19,680 nucleotides of DNA from Loktanella sp. UBA3435. GTDB lineage: Bacteria; Pseudomonadota; Alphaproteobacteria; Rhodobacterales; Rhodobacteraceae. Shown in pieces: positions 1 to 7,481 of this stretch (its first letter is position 1; each line of letters begins with the position of its first letter). The notes beneath the pieces were generated by a model. That model made no database searches, was not told where the DNA came from, and worked only from the letters and a program-made list of their open reading frames with translations. A program made the translations under genes and the position numbers. Location: NCBI GenBank assembly GCA_002378665.1, contig DFSO01000035.1, positions 26,357 through 46,036 on the forward strand, given 5' to 3'.

Positions 1-236
1 AGGCCCGCACCAATGCGGTCGGATTTCGGGAAATCGTCGGGCCGTTCTTTCAACACCAAATTGATCAGCGTCGGGTCGTTGATCATATAACTGCGAAAAA
101 ACGACGTGCGAAATTCGGCCATCCATGCGCGGTAAAGCTTGGCCGGTTGCGCAGAGAGGATGTCTTCCCGAAACAGCTTAAGATAGCGCCAGAGCGAGAC
201 CTTTTCGGGCCGCGGCGTGGGCTTTGGCGGCATCAT
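1..236 (-). CDS. Cytochrome P450, N-terminal part (runs off the window)
   Basis: The minus strand reads 78 codons from an ATGATG pair at 236-231 to the window edge without a stop. The translation begins MMPPKPTPRPEKVSLWRYLK and continues with ILSAQPAKLYRAWMAEF and LINLVLKERPDDFPKSDR. This matches what I remember of the N-terminus of roseobacter cytochrome P450s (a proline-rich hinge, then the helix A region leading to a 'fpKsdRig' stretch before helix B'). The heme-binding Cys and the I-helix lie outside the window, so the family call rests on the N-terminus only. No Shine-Dalgarno is visible. The first ATG overlaps, as ATGA, the stop codon of the restored reading frame of the upstream hydrolase, so translation is probably coupled. 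The substrate cannot be told. Confidence 0.68.
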   Translation of the reverse strand, partial: MMPPKPTPRPEKVSLWRYLKLFREDILSAQPAKLYRAWMAEFRTSFFRSYMINDPTLINLVLKERPDDFPKSDRIGAG

Positions 237-1470
237 GGCGCGGTGCTCGTGTATTTGGACGCGGGTACATCGATGCGGGACTTTGAGGGCGGGCGGTCGC
301 GGTAGCGATCAGCCAACGTCAGCGGTCCAGCCGTAATTTGGAAGTAGTCATAGTCTTTGGGCCGATCAAAGGCACAGAGGTATTGGAGTGTAATTTGAAG
401 AACTTCCAACGTAACGCCTTCCAAGTCTCGGGCGCCAAAGACTGCGTAAAGGCGGCGGAAATCACCAGCGGCCATTTTCTTTCGTTGGATTGCACACCTG
501 ACACCGCAACAGGATCACATAGCGCAAAGGCACAGCCATCTCCGGGCGCGGTCACATCGACCCATGTGACGCCGTTCTGCCCGCTCAGATGTGCGAGATC
601 GGCCCGTAGGCGGTAAGCGTCAGGAAGGAAGGACATCATCGGCACAACTTGCCCCAGAGAGAGGAAGCCGAGCGCAGGTCCACCGGTAGGCACCCTGCCC
701 GCGCGAAACAGATCGGCAAGGATCGACACCGCGAGATGCGCGCCAGAGGAATGACCAACGATTAGCACTTCATCGACATCGTCTTGCAAGGCCGCAGCGA
801 TGATGTCGCCGAATGCGTCCATGCGGTTTTCCAACGCGGGCGGGTTCGCCCCGCGCCACCGCGCCGAAAACGCGTAGTCGTGCATGAGGTAGTAGGCAAA
901 GAACTTGCCGTCCTTCTTTTTGAACCAGCGCAGGATCACAGCGAACAATGCGGCACCTGCTGCGAGCGAGATGAGGTGCCCGACAATGCCGATATATGGC
1001 ATCAGCAGGGATTTGCCCCACGCATTGACCATCGCCCCGGCAATCACCGCGATCAGAAGTTGCAGCAGCAACATACCAACGGGGTAAAGCGCCGCAATCA
1101 CAGGGCCCTTACGCATCCACATGAGCCGCCGCAACGTGCCTGTTGTGATGTAGGTCCAAGCAGTCCGCACAAGCTGCCAGTAGGTCGCAGGGATCGAGGT
1201 CGCCATGCTGTCGCGCACGATATCGGACCAGAGCAGAACCTCGACATCAGCCTCGACCTTTGCCCCGTCAATCACGGCATTCACATGCCAGCCGTATGGC
1301 CCTTTGCCCGTCTTTGGGGTCTGTCCAATCTCATAGTTTGAGATCGCGGCTTGGGCGGTGCTTTCGGTGCGGTAAAGCTCACGATAACGGCGCGGATGGA
1401 TCGGGTCATACCCCGGAATGTAGAACACCCGACGTCGCTTCACTTGTGATGGGTTACGCGTCTGAGACAT
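233..1470 (-). CDS. Membrane-anchored alpha/beta hydrolase, frameshifted near its 3' end
   Basis: Start ATG at 1470-1468 (MSQTRNPSQVKRRRVFYIPG); a longer in-frame extension upstream has no better signal. The protein has VFYIPGYDP near the N-terminus, two predicted membrane helices at about 123-147 and 157-181, and a nucleophile elbow GHSSGA at 239-244 with Ser241 as probable catalytic residue. A serine hydrolase role is inferred; the substrate is unknown. The uninterrupted frame runs to His361 (codon 390-388), adds 22 unlikely residues and stops at 321-319. One frame over, from 385, the sequence reads QYLCAFDRPKDYDYFQITAG and onward to a TGA at 235-233. That stop overlaps the P450 start as ATGA. 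Adding one base at 386-387 gives HFQYLCAFD and a protein of about 412 residues. The break is therefore a 1-base deletion or a sequence error. The gene lies 29 bp downstream of ccdA, probably in one operon with ccdA and the P450. Confidence 0.72.
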
Positions 1471-1499
1471 GGAGGCCTGCTTTATGCTTTGGCCTGACC

Positions 1500-2255
1500 T
1501 TAGCCCAATGTGGCCAACGATGGGAAGGTCTCGAGCAACCAATAGCTAAAGGCCGAGAACTGCCCTGTTAGCATCATCAAACCCACGGTCCACAGGAGCA
1601 GCCCCGAAATCCGCTCGATACGGTCCATGTGGCGTTTCATCCATGCCATGGGGCCTTTAAGGCGCGGGAAGAAGGCGGCGACCAGCAGGAACGGAATGCC
1701 AAGTCCAAGCGCGTAGGCCGCGAGCAGAACCGTGCCGCGCATCAGCGATGCTTCTGAGGCCGCAAGCCCAAGGATCGTGCCAAGGATCGGGCCAAGGCAC
1801 GGTGTCCAGCCAAACGCAAACGCGAGACCAAGGACGTAAGCCCCAAGAGCTGATCCGCCATTATAGCCCGTTTGCACGCGAACTTCACGGTCGAGGAAAC
1901 CGATCCGGAATACACCCACAAAATGTGCGCCAAAGATCATGACGATCACGCCTGCAATCACGCTGAACCAGTCTTGGAATTGTAAAAACATCCGGCCCAT
2001 AGCAGAAAACGCAAAGCCGAGGAGCAGGAACACAGTCGAGAGGCCCATCACAAAGAACCAAGCGGCCAACAATACGCGGCGGCGCGCAGTTTTGGCGTCT
2101 TCCATGTCGCTCACCGATACCCCGCCCATATAGGCAAGATAAGGTGGCACGATCGGCAAGACGCAGGGGCTTAGGAACGACAAAAGCCCCGCGAATGCAG
2201 CGATCACCATCGCGGGCAGCAAAGATGCGTCTAGTATTTGGGTGGCCTCAAGCAT
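1500..2255 (-). CDS. ccdA: Cytochrome c biogenesis protein CcdA (short DsbD-type transmembrane thiol transporter)
   Basis: A 251-residue protein with about six hydrophobic helices and the two Cys motifs of the CcdA family: SFLSPCVLPIVPPYLAY (Cys31) in the first helix and FGWTPCLGPILG (Cys153) in the fourth. CcdA moves reducing equivalents from cytoplasmic thioredoxin across the inner membrane to periplasmic partners for cytochrome c maturation. Two ATGs lie close together at 2261 and 2255. An AAGGA sits only 3 nt before the first but 9 nt before the second, so I prefer 2255 (MLEATQILDAS). The stop is at 1502-1500, 29 bp before the hydrolase start. tusA is divergent on the other side, across about 110 bp that must hold both promoters. 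The family call is firm; the start is not. Confidence 0.9.
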   Translation of the reverse strand: MLEATQILDASLLPAMVIAAFAGLLSFLSPCVLPIVPPYLAYMGGVSVSDMEDAKTARRRVLLAAWFFVMGLSTVFLLLGFAFSAMGRMFLQFQDWFSVIAGVIVMIFGAHFVGVFRIGFLDREVRVQTGYNGGSALGAYVLGLAFAFGWTPCLGPILGTILGLAASEASLMRGTVLLAAYALGLGIPFLLVAAFFPRLKGPMAWMKRHMDRIERISGLLLWTVGLMMLTGQFSAFSYWLLETFPSLATLG

Positions 2256-2364
2256 GGTCATGGTTCCTTTGCACCCCTGATAGGCCAAGCTGATCGCTTC
2301 GTCACGCCCCCCATCGGTCACAGATGTGTTTACGGGTTGAAATATCTAGGTTAGCACTGGCTTT

Positions 2365-2586
2365 ATGAAACACGAATTAGACGCTATCGGGCTGTTGTGC
2401 CCGCTCCCAGTTCTCAAAGCGCGCAAGCGACTGTCGGCCTTGGCCGCAGGTGACGAATTGCATGTGATGGCCGATGATCCTGCCGCCGTTGTAGATATGC
2501 CGCATTTCTGCGCAGAGGCAGGCCACGAACTGGTTGAGATGTCAGATGCAGGTGCGCATCAGGTCTATGTGATCCGCAAGGGCTGA
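2365..2586 (+). CDS. tusA: TusA/SirA-family sulfur carrier protein
   Basis: A 73-residue protein beginning MKHELDAIGLLCPLPVLKAR. It carries the CPxP motif of the TusA/SirA/YedF family at residues 12-15 (CPLP). Cys12 is the expected persulfide-carrying residue, followed by the amphipathic helix of the two-layer alpha/beta fold. Proteins of this family relay sulfur, for example towards 2-thiouridine in tRNA or towards molybdenum cofactor and other sulfur acceptors. Which path is used here cannot be told. The length matches the family. The Shine-Dalgarno is weak. The gene is divergent to ccdA, and its last 22 bp overlap the end of the convergent SRPBCC-like gene. The two neighbours both point to thiol chemistry, but that is only context. 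Confidence 0.88.
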   Translation: MKHELDAIGLLCPLPVLKARKRLSALAAGDELHVMADDPAAVVDMPHFCAEAGHELVEMSDAGAHQVYVIRKG

Positions 2587-3026
2587 ATATTACTCGTGAT
2601 GCTCAGGGCGTTGCGGCGGCGATGCCGATGCACATAAATGTAACGGGAAAACAGCGCGACGAAATAGGTCTTCCACCCTGCATCGACGACAACCTGATCG
2701 GTCCAAACGGCACCCTGTGGGTGCGCCTTGACCGTGATCAGGTGATCCCATTGCCTAACTGTTTTTGAGTATTCACGGCTCTGCAAACACCGTTCGACGG
2801 AATCAAGGCTGTCCAAATGCACGTGATGGCCTTTGATCTTAAGCCAGCCCCAAAAGGTCACGTCTGTTACAAACGCCATCCCCCTCACAAATTGCGCATT
2901 GGGCATCCAACGATAAACATCAATATCCGACATCACCGCCAAAAGGTCTCGGGGATCACTGGCACTTGCAAAGAGGTCGTCAGGGGATCGCGCATACTGT
3001 GCGGTGACAGTGACAACTCGTAGCAA
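2565..3026 (-). CDS. SRPBCC-like protein of unknown function, TTG start
   Basis: A 153-residue protein. There is no ATG near the expected N-terminus, but TTG at 3026-3024 lies 7 nt behind a perfect AAGGAG (3039-3034), so the protein should begin M(L)LRVVTVTAQYARSPDDLF. Conserved-looking parts include VYRWMPNAQF, TVRQWDHLI, VWTDQVVVDAGW and a basic end, RYIYVHRHRRRN. The pattern of a strand, 'DLFAsasDPr', a central W-D-H and a long C-terminal helix with Arg/His repeats resembles SRPBCC (START-like) ligand-binding proteins, possibly binding a lipid or hydrophobic small molecule. This is judged by eye only. The gene starts 53 bp after the rne stop, and that gap is filled by the rne terminator and this RBS, so it may rely on read-through from rne. 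Its 3' end overlaps tusA. Confidence 0.62.
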   Translation of the reverse strand: MLRVVTVTAQYARSPDDLFASASDPRDLLAVMSDIDVYRWMPNAQFVRGMAFVTDVTFWGWLKIKGHHVHLDSLDSVERCLQSREYSKTVRQWDHLITVKAHPQGAVWTDQVVVDAGWKTYFVALFSRYIYVHRHRRRNALSITSNIQPLRIT

Positions 3027-3033
3027 TTGCAGG

Positions 3034-3039
3034 CTCCTT
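3034..3039 (-). promoter_or_regulatory. Shine-Dalgarno that fixes a TTG start
   Basis: AAGGAG on the minus strand, 7 nt before TTG at 3026-3024. It is the only good ribosome binding site near the N-terminus of the SRPBCC-like gene and decides the non-ATG start. Confidence 0.7.
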
Positions 3040-3044
3040 ACGAC

Positions 3045-3075
3045 AAAAAAGCCGCATCCGAAGATGCGGCTTTTT
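3045..3075 (-). terminator. Rho-independent terminator of rne, UUCG tetraloop
   Basis: An 8-bp perfect GC-rich stem (GCCGCATC with GATGCGGC, 3051-3058 and 3063-3070). On the minus strand the loop is TTCG closed by C-G, the very stable C(UUCG)G tetraloop. A run of six T follows on that strand (3050-3045). It starts 5-10 bp after the rne stop. The plus strand also ends in five T (3071-3075), so it could work both ways, though no plus-strand gene ends here. Confidence 0.9.
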
Positions 3076-3079
3076 GATT

Positions 3080-5746
3080 TTACGAGCGGCCCAGTGACCA
3101 CCAACCCTTGCGCTTTGGCGCATCAGGTTTTTTCGGTGCGGGTTCTGGCGCAGGTGCAGGTGCTGGCTCAGGCGTTGCCTCTTGGATAGGCTCTGGTGTA
3201 ACTTCAACAACTGGCTCCACCATAACAGGCGCTTCAACCACTGGGGCCTCTGCAACTGGTGCCGGAGCTTCAGTCTCTGCAACAACAGCCACCTCAGCTT
3301 CAGCGACAACCGCCTTTGGCTTTGCACGGCTCTTGCGCTTTGGCTTCGGCTTTTCTTCCGCAGCAGCGGCGTCTTGAGCTGGGGCTTCTTCGGCTTCTGC
3401 CTCAACCTTTGGCTCAGCCTTCTTACGGCTGCGCGTACGCTTCTTCGGCTTTTCTTCCTCAGCAACAGGTTCAGCAGTCACTTCAGCTTCTACAGGTGCG
3501 GCCTCGGCAACAACTTCAACAGTCTCTTCAACCTTCTTGCGGCTGCGCGTACGGGTGCGCTTTGGCTTTTCAGCTGGGGCATCTTCGCCCTCTACCGCAG
3601 GTGCTTCAGCAGTCTCTTCAGCGGCTTCAGCAGCCTCGATAGGATTGCCGTTCTCGTCCATTTGGGTTTCGCCGTTACCAGCACCACCCCGACGCCGCCG
3701 ACGGCGCCGACGCTTCTTCTTGGGACGCTCTTCACCATCTGCGGTCTCGGCAGTTACGGCTTGCGGTGCTTCCGCTACGACGTCTGCCTCTTCCTCATCT
3801 GGGGTTTCCTCGACGATATCATCGTCATCGTCCTCAAACATGATCGCACTTGCTACAATCGGTGCTGCCTCTGGCACGATGCGTGTCGCGGTCTTGAACT
3901 TCTCAATCGCAAAGTCTGGCGATACCAGCGTCGGGTCACATTCGATCCGCACAGACATGCCATAACGCGCTTCGATATCACCGATATGCTCGCGCTTGCC
4001 GTTCATCAGGAAGTTGGCGATGGCGATAGGAGCCCGCACTAGAACCTCTTTTGACCGACCGCGCACGCCCTCTTCTTCCAAGGCACGCAGGATCGCCAAG
4101 GCGACGTTATCGTCAGAGCGGAGCAAACCAGTGCCGTGGCAATGGCTACACATCTGCGTTGTCGCCTCAAGCATACCTGGGCGCAGGCGCTGACGGGACA
4201 TTTCCATCAGACCAAAGCCAGAGATACGACCGACCTGAATACGGGCGCGGTCTGTTTTCAGCTTGTCTTTCATCCGCTTTTCAACGGCGATGTTGTTGCG
4301 GCGTTCGTCCATGTCGATAAAATCGATCACGATCAAACCAGCCAAGTCACGCAGGCGCAATTGGCGAGCCACCTCATCGGCGGCCTCAAGGTTGGTTTTA
4401 GTCGCGGTTTGCTCGATCGAGCCTTCTTTGGTCGCGCGGCCAGAGTTCACGTCGATCGCAACAAGCGCCTCTGTGATCCCGATCACGATGTAACCACCAG
4501 ATGGCAATTGAACCGTTGGGTTAAACATACCTGCGAGGTAGCCCTCGACTTGATACCGCGCATAAAGCGGCAGTTGCTCGGTGTAGAACTTAACGTTCTT
4601 TGCGTGTGACGGCATGATCATTTTCATGAAGTCTTTGGCGTTACGGTAACCCGCCTCGCCTGCAACAATCACTTCGTCGATGTCCTTGTTATAAAGATCG
4701 CGGATCGACCGTTTGATCAGATCGCCCTCTTCATAGATTATCGCAGGAGCAATCGATTTCAGCGTCAACTCGCGAATTTGCTCCCACATGCGCTGAAGAT
4801 ACTCATAGTCGCGCTTGATCTCTGACTTCGTGCGCTGAGACCCTGCTGTGCGGATGATCAGACCAGCACCCTCGGGCACCGTCATCTCGCCTGCGATTTC
4901 CTTAAGCTTCTTACGGTCGGCAATATTCGTGATCTTACGGCTGATACCACCACCGCGTGCCGTGTTCGGCATCAAGACGCAGTAACGACCAGCGAGCGAC
5001 AGATATGTTGTCAAAGCAGCGCCTTTGTTGCTGCGCTCTTCTTTGACGATCTGGATCAAGAGGATTTGGCGAACCTTGACGACTTCTTGAATTTTGTAAC
5101 GCTTTGGGCGTGGTTTACGAACCGGGCGCACTTCGTCAGTGTCGTCCTCTTCAGCAACACTTTCAATTTCGTCGTCTTTATCAGCGGCCGTTGCGCCCTC
5201 GGCATCGTCATCACCGTCATCTTCGTCATCATCGTCGTTGGATGGCGTCTCGACAGGTGTTTCGGCCACAAGCGTCATCGGCGAAGATCCCTCTTCGTCG
5301 TCGTCACCCAAATCGATGGTTTCCATGCCGCTGACTTCAGCTTCAGCTGAGATCACCGCATCATCGCCCTGCACATCCGCTGCTTTTGCACGACTACGGG
5401 TCCGACGACGCTTTTTAGGCTTCTCTTCTTCGTCTTCCTCAGCATTCAGGCTTTCGGCATAGGCTTTCTCTTCGGCCATCAACGCTTCGCGGTCAGCAAC
5501 CGGAATCTGATAGTAATCAGGGTGGATTTCCGAGAACGCAAGGAAACCATGGCGGTTTCCACCATAGTCCACAAAAGCGGCCTGAAGTGACGGCTCGACC
5601 CGTGTCACTTTCGCGAGGTAAATATTCCCAGCAAGCTGACGCTTAAACTGGCTTTCAAAATCAAATTCTTCGACTTTGTTTCCGTCGACCACAACAACGC
5701 GGGTTTCTTCCGCGTGTGTGGCATCGATTAACATTTTCTTTGGCAT
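3080..5746 (-). CDS. rne: Ribonuclease E
   Basis: An 888-residue single-strand endoribonuclease that starts mRNA decay and processes rRNA and tRNA as the core of the RNA degradosome. The N-terminus (MPKKMLIDATHAEETRVVVV) leads into an S1 domain from about residue 35, which is split by a long, very acidic insertion (about 101-215) typical of alphaproteobacterial RNase E. The catalytic DNase I-like region has AIDVNSG (Asp432) and DFIDMD (475-480), matching the E. coli Asp303/Asp346 pair. The zinc-link CSHCHGTG is at 533-540. The non-catalytic tail (from about 640) is Ala/Glu-rich with an Arg8 run (679-686) and several EKPK-Arg-Thr-Arg-Ser-Arg modules, probably RNA- and partner-binding, and ends KRKGWWSLGRS. 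The start ATG at 5746 has only a weak RBS. A strong terminator follows the gene, and a 400-bp gap lies upstream. Confidence 0.96.
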   Translation of the reverse strand: MPKKMLIDATHAEETRVVVVDGNKVEEFDFESQFKRQLAGNIYLAKVTRVEPSLQAAFVDYGGNRHGFLAFSEIHPDYYQIPVADREALMAEEKAYAESLNAEEDEEEKPKKRRRTRSRAKAADVQGDDAVISAEAEVSGMETIDLGDDDEEGSSPMTLVAETPVETPSNDDDDEDDGDDDAEGATAADKDDEIESVAEEDDTDEVRPVRKPRPKRYKIQEVVKVRQILLIQIVKEERSNKGAALTTYLSLAGRYCVLMPNTARGGGISRKITNIADRKKLKEIAGEMTVPEGAGLIIRTAGSQRTKSEIKRDYEYLQRMWEQIRELTLKSIAPAIIYEEGDLIKRSIRDLYNKDIDEVIVAGEAGYRNAKDFMKMIMPSHAKNVKFYTEQLPLYARYQVEGYLAGMFNPTVQLPSGGYIVIGITEALVAIDVNSGRATKEGSIEQTATKTNLEAADEVARQLRLRDLAGLIVIDFIDMDERRNNIAVEKRMKDKLKTDRARIQVGRISGFGLMEMSRQRLRPGMLEATTQMCSHCHGTGLLRSDDNVALAILRALEEEGVRGRSKEVLVRAPIAIANFLMNGKREHIGDIEARYGMSVRIECDPTLVSPDFAIEKFKTATRIVPEAAPIVASAIMFEDDDDDIVEETPDEEEADVVAEAPQAVTAETADGEERPKKKRRRRRRRRGGAGNGETQMDENGNPIEAAEAAEETAEAPAVEGEDAPAEKPKRTRTRSRKKVEETVEVVAEAAPVEAEVTAEPVAEEEKPKKRTRSRKKAEPKVEAEAEEAPAQDAAAAEEKPKPKRKSRAKPKAVVAEAEVAVVAETEAPAPVAEAPVVEAPVMVEPVVEVTPEPIQEATPEPAPAPAPEPAPKKPDAPKRKGWWSLGRS

Positions 5747-6146
5747 TGTATCCGTTCACTCGCGCAAGCGCCGACATCCCCGGAGGGGCGGCACAGCGAT
5801 TGGCGATTTCTAAATTTGCGATATGAGCACGGGCAAACGTCAGGTCCCTCAGGGCCTCTGCGTCATTGCCTATAATGTGCGCGCTTTGCATCGCGTTGCT
5901 ACTCCGACCTCATTACTGAAGCCCGTTCAAGACCCGGCGCATCGTGTAAACAACGCGACCAAGGGCGTTCCTCTGGCTGTTTTAAGGCCAAATCAGCTAC
6001 TTTTTCAGGGGGATGAAACCCGAAGTCCTGCAAAGGTAGAGAATTCTACCGGACGACACCACGCACCAACGCATGGACACCCGTACGACATACATAAGGG
6101 TGTTCCACGGCATTAGACAAGTGAGTCTGTGCAAACGCGTGAAATT
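5747..6146 (-). other. 400-bp gene-free region upstream of rne; probable long leader
   Basis: No convincing gene is present; small ORFs on both strands lack an RBS or overlap rne out of frame. Three inverted repeats can be seen. One is GGACACCC/GGGTGTTCC with a one-base bulge (6074-6107). Another is GGTAGA-GAAT-TCTACC (6035-6050). The third is a CCCC-TCC-GGGG element flanked by GCCG and CGGC about 30 nt before the rne start (about 5773-5795). None is followed by a T run, so none is a clear terminator for the dctD-like gene. A plus-strand TATAAT at 5871-5876 has no matching -35. By analogy with the self-regulated rne leader of E. coli this may be a structured 5' UTR, which is inference. Confidence 0.4.
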
Positions 6147-7478
6147 TTACAGGTAATCTGACCGCTGCAGCGAATATTTCGCCATTTTCTCATTCAATGT
6201 GCGGCGCGGCAGGCACAACTCGTCCATCACGGCCACGATGCTACCCTTGTGGCGACGCATGGTGTTGTCGATCAACATCCGTTCAAACGCCTCAACAAAT
6301 TCCTTCAGCGGTTTGCCTTCGGTCGTCATTGCAGGCTTAATCTCATCGGTATCTGCCATCAGCAAGGACGCGATTGAGCCTGAACCACGACGGTTTTGCA
6401 GCACCGCACGTTCGGCAACGTTGATCAGTTGGCGCACGTTTCCAAGCCAAGGCGCTTGCAGCAATTGCGCTGCTTCTTGCGCAGAAACTTCAGGGGCATC
6501 ACAGCCGTATTCCTCGGCGAATTGCTCGGACAACCGCGTGAACAGCGTCAGGATATCTTCGCCGCGCGTCCGCAGCGGCGGCACGTTGATCCGCAAAGCT
6601 GCAAGGCGATAAAACAGGTCGGGACGCAACACGCTTTCGCAGGTCTTATCTTGTTCCTGCAAGTTACAAATTGCCAGGATCCGCGTTTCCGCTGGAGCGC
6701 CTTGTTCATTGATCGCGGTCAATAGTCGCGCTTGCAGTGCATGGCTCAGCGCCTCGATGTCCTCAAGAACAAGCGTTCCGCCGCGGGCCTCTTCAATCGC
6801 AGGAATGGGCTCATCGTCTTGAGCAGGGCCAAAAATTCGGCGGGTCAGCGTATCTTCGTCAAAGGCAGAACAGCTCACCAGCACGAATTTCTTTGACGCA
6901 CGCGCACCAACGGCATGCAAGGCATGCGCAACAAGGGTTTTGCCAGTCCCCGTTTCGCCCTCGATCAGCGCATGACCATCAGCCTGCCCCAGATCAAGGA
7001 TGTCTTCCTTCAGACGCTCCATCGGTGCCGAATTGCCAATCAATTTCTTAATCAAAGCCGTGCCATCGGATAACTCACGGCGCAGCGCACGGTTATCCAG
7101 CGTCAAACGACGGGCCTGCGTCGCCTTTTTCGCAAGTTCCGTCATACGGTCTGGGTTGAACGGCTTTTCCAAAAAGTCAAAAGCGCCCAAACGCATCGCT
7201 TCAACGGCCATCGGCACATCGCCATGCCCCGTGATCATGATGACAGGCAGCGAGCTATCAATCCCTTTGAGTTTCCGCAGAAACTGCATCCCGTCCATAT
7301 TCGGCATGCGCACATCAGTCACAACAATGCCAGGGTAATCGCTTGAAAGCCCCTTCAACGCGTCTTCAGCGCTCGCAAAAGCTTCGGTATCAAAACCAGA
7401 TAGGGCAAGCCATTGACTGATGGATTGACGCATGTCTTTTTCGTCATCGACGATCGCGATCTTCATAGCTTTGCTCAT
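6147..7478 (-). CDS. dctD: DctD-like response regulator with AAA+ domain lacking GAFTGA
   Basis: 443 residues in three parts. The receiver domain (1-120) has acidic pocket Asp11/Asp12, phosphoacceptor Asp55 (VVTDVRMP), Thr83 and Lys105. The AAA+ domain (about 145-375) has Walker A GETGTGKT (174-181), RPDLFYRL and sensor II GNVRQL (346-351). The Fis-type helix-turn-helix (about 411-432) has LPRRTLNEKM, the DctD signature. Two features of the AAA+ domain are odd. Between IFG (215-217) and GGTL (233-236) there are only 15 residues, about six fewer than usual, and no GAFTGA loop. The Walker B acidic pair also reads ED (LVLEDI) instead of DE. A protein without GAFTGA should not remodel sigma-54 holoenzyme; the NtrC of Rhodobacter capsulatus is a known precedent. 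The start ATG has GAGGA 7 nt upstream, and the gene begins 3 bp after dctB. The C4-dicarboxylate role is inferred from family resemblance. Confidence 0.85.
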   Translation of the reverse strand: MSKAMKIAIVDDEKDMRQSISQWLALSGFDTEAFASAEDALKGLSSDYPGIVVTDVRMPNMDGMQFLRKLKGIDSSLPVIMITGHGDVPMAVEAMRLGAFDFLEKPFNPDRMTELAKKATQARRLTLDNRALRRELSDGTALIKKLIGNSAPMERLKEDILDLGQADGHALIEGETGTGKTLVAHALHAVGARASKKFVLVSCSAFDEDTLTRRIFGPAQDDEPIPAIEEARGGTLVLEDIEALSHALQARLLTAINEQGAPAETRILAICNLQEQDKTCESVLRPDLFYRLAALRINVPPLRTRGEDILTLFTRLSEQFAEEYGCDAPEVSAQEAAQLLQAPWLGNVRQLINVAERAVLQNRRGSGSIASLLMADTDEIKPAMTTEGKPLKEFVEAFERMLIDNTMRRHKGSIVAVMDELCLPRRTLNEKMAKYSLQRSDYL

Positions 7479-7481
7479 AAT

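Noticed and set aside
784..1341. 185-residue plus-strand frame opposite the hydrolase gene
   Set aside because: Arg/His/Pro-rich translation typical of an antisense shadow in GC-rich DNA.
3108..3965. Long plus-strand reading frames rich in Gly, Ala, Ser and Gln opposite rne
   Set aside because: They mirror the repetitive Ala/Glu/Lys tail of RNase E; low complexity comes from the sense strand and there is no RBS.
5871..5876. TATAAT on the plus strand
   Set aside because: A perfect -10 hexamer but no -35 at 16-18 bp upstream and no plus-strand gene follows.
5661..5891. 76-residue minus-strand reading frame overlapping the rne start out of frame
   Set aside because: It has no RBS, its second half overlaps the conserved rne N-terminus in another frame, and it resembles no family. 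A regulatory upstream ORF is possible but unsupported.
6074..6107. Bulged 9-pair hairpin as terminator for the dctD-like gene
   Set aside because: It is about 40 bp after the stop and lacks a T run on the minus strand; kept only as part of the leader description.
5823..6116. 97-residue plus-strand reading frame in the rne upstream region
   Set aside because: No RBS or recognisable domain, and composition unlike a protein. It begins just before an isolated TATAAT that would lie inside it.
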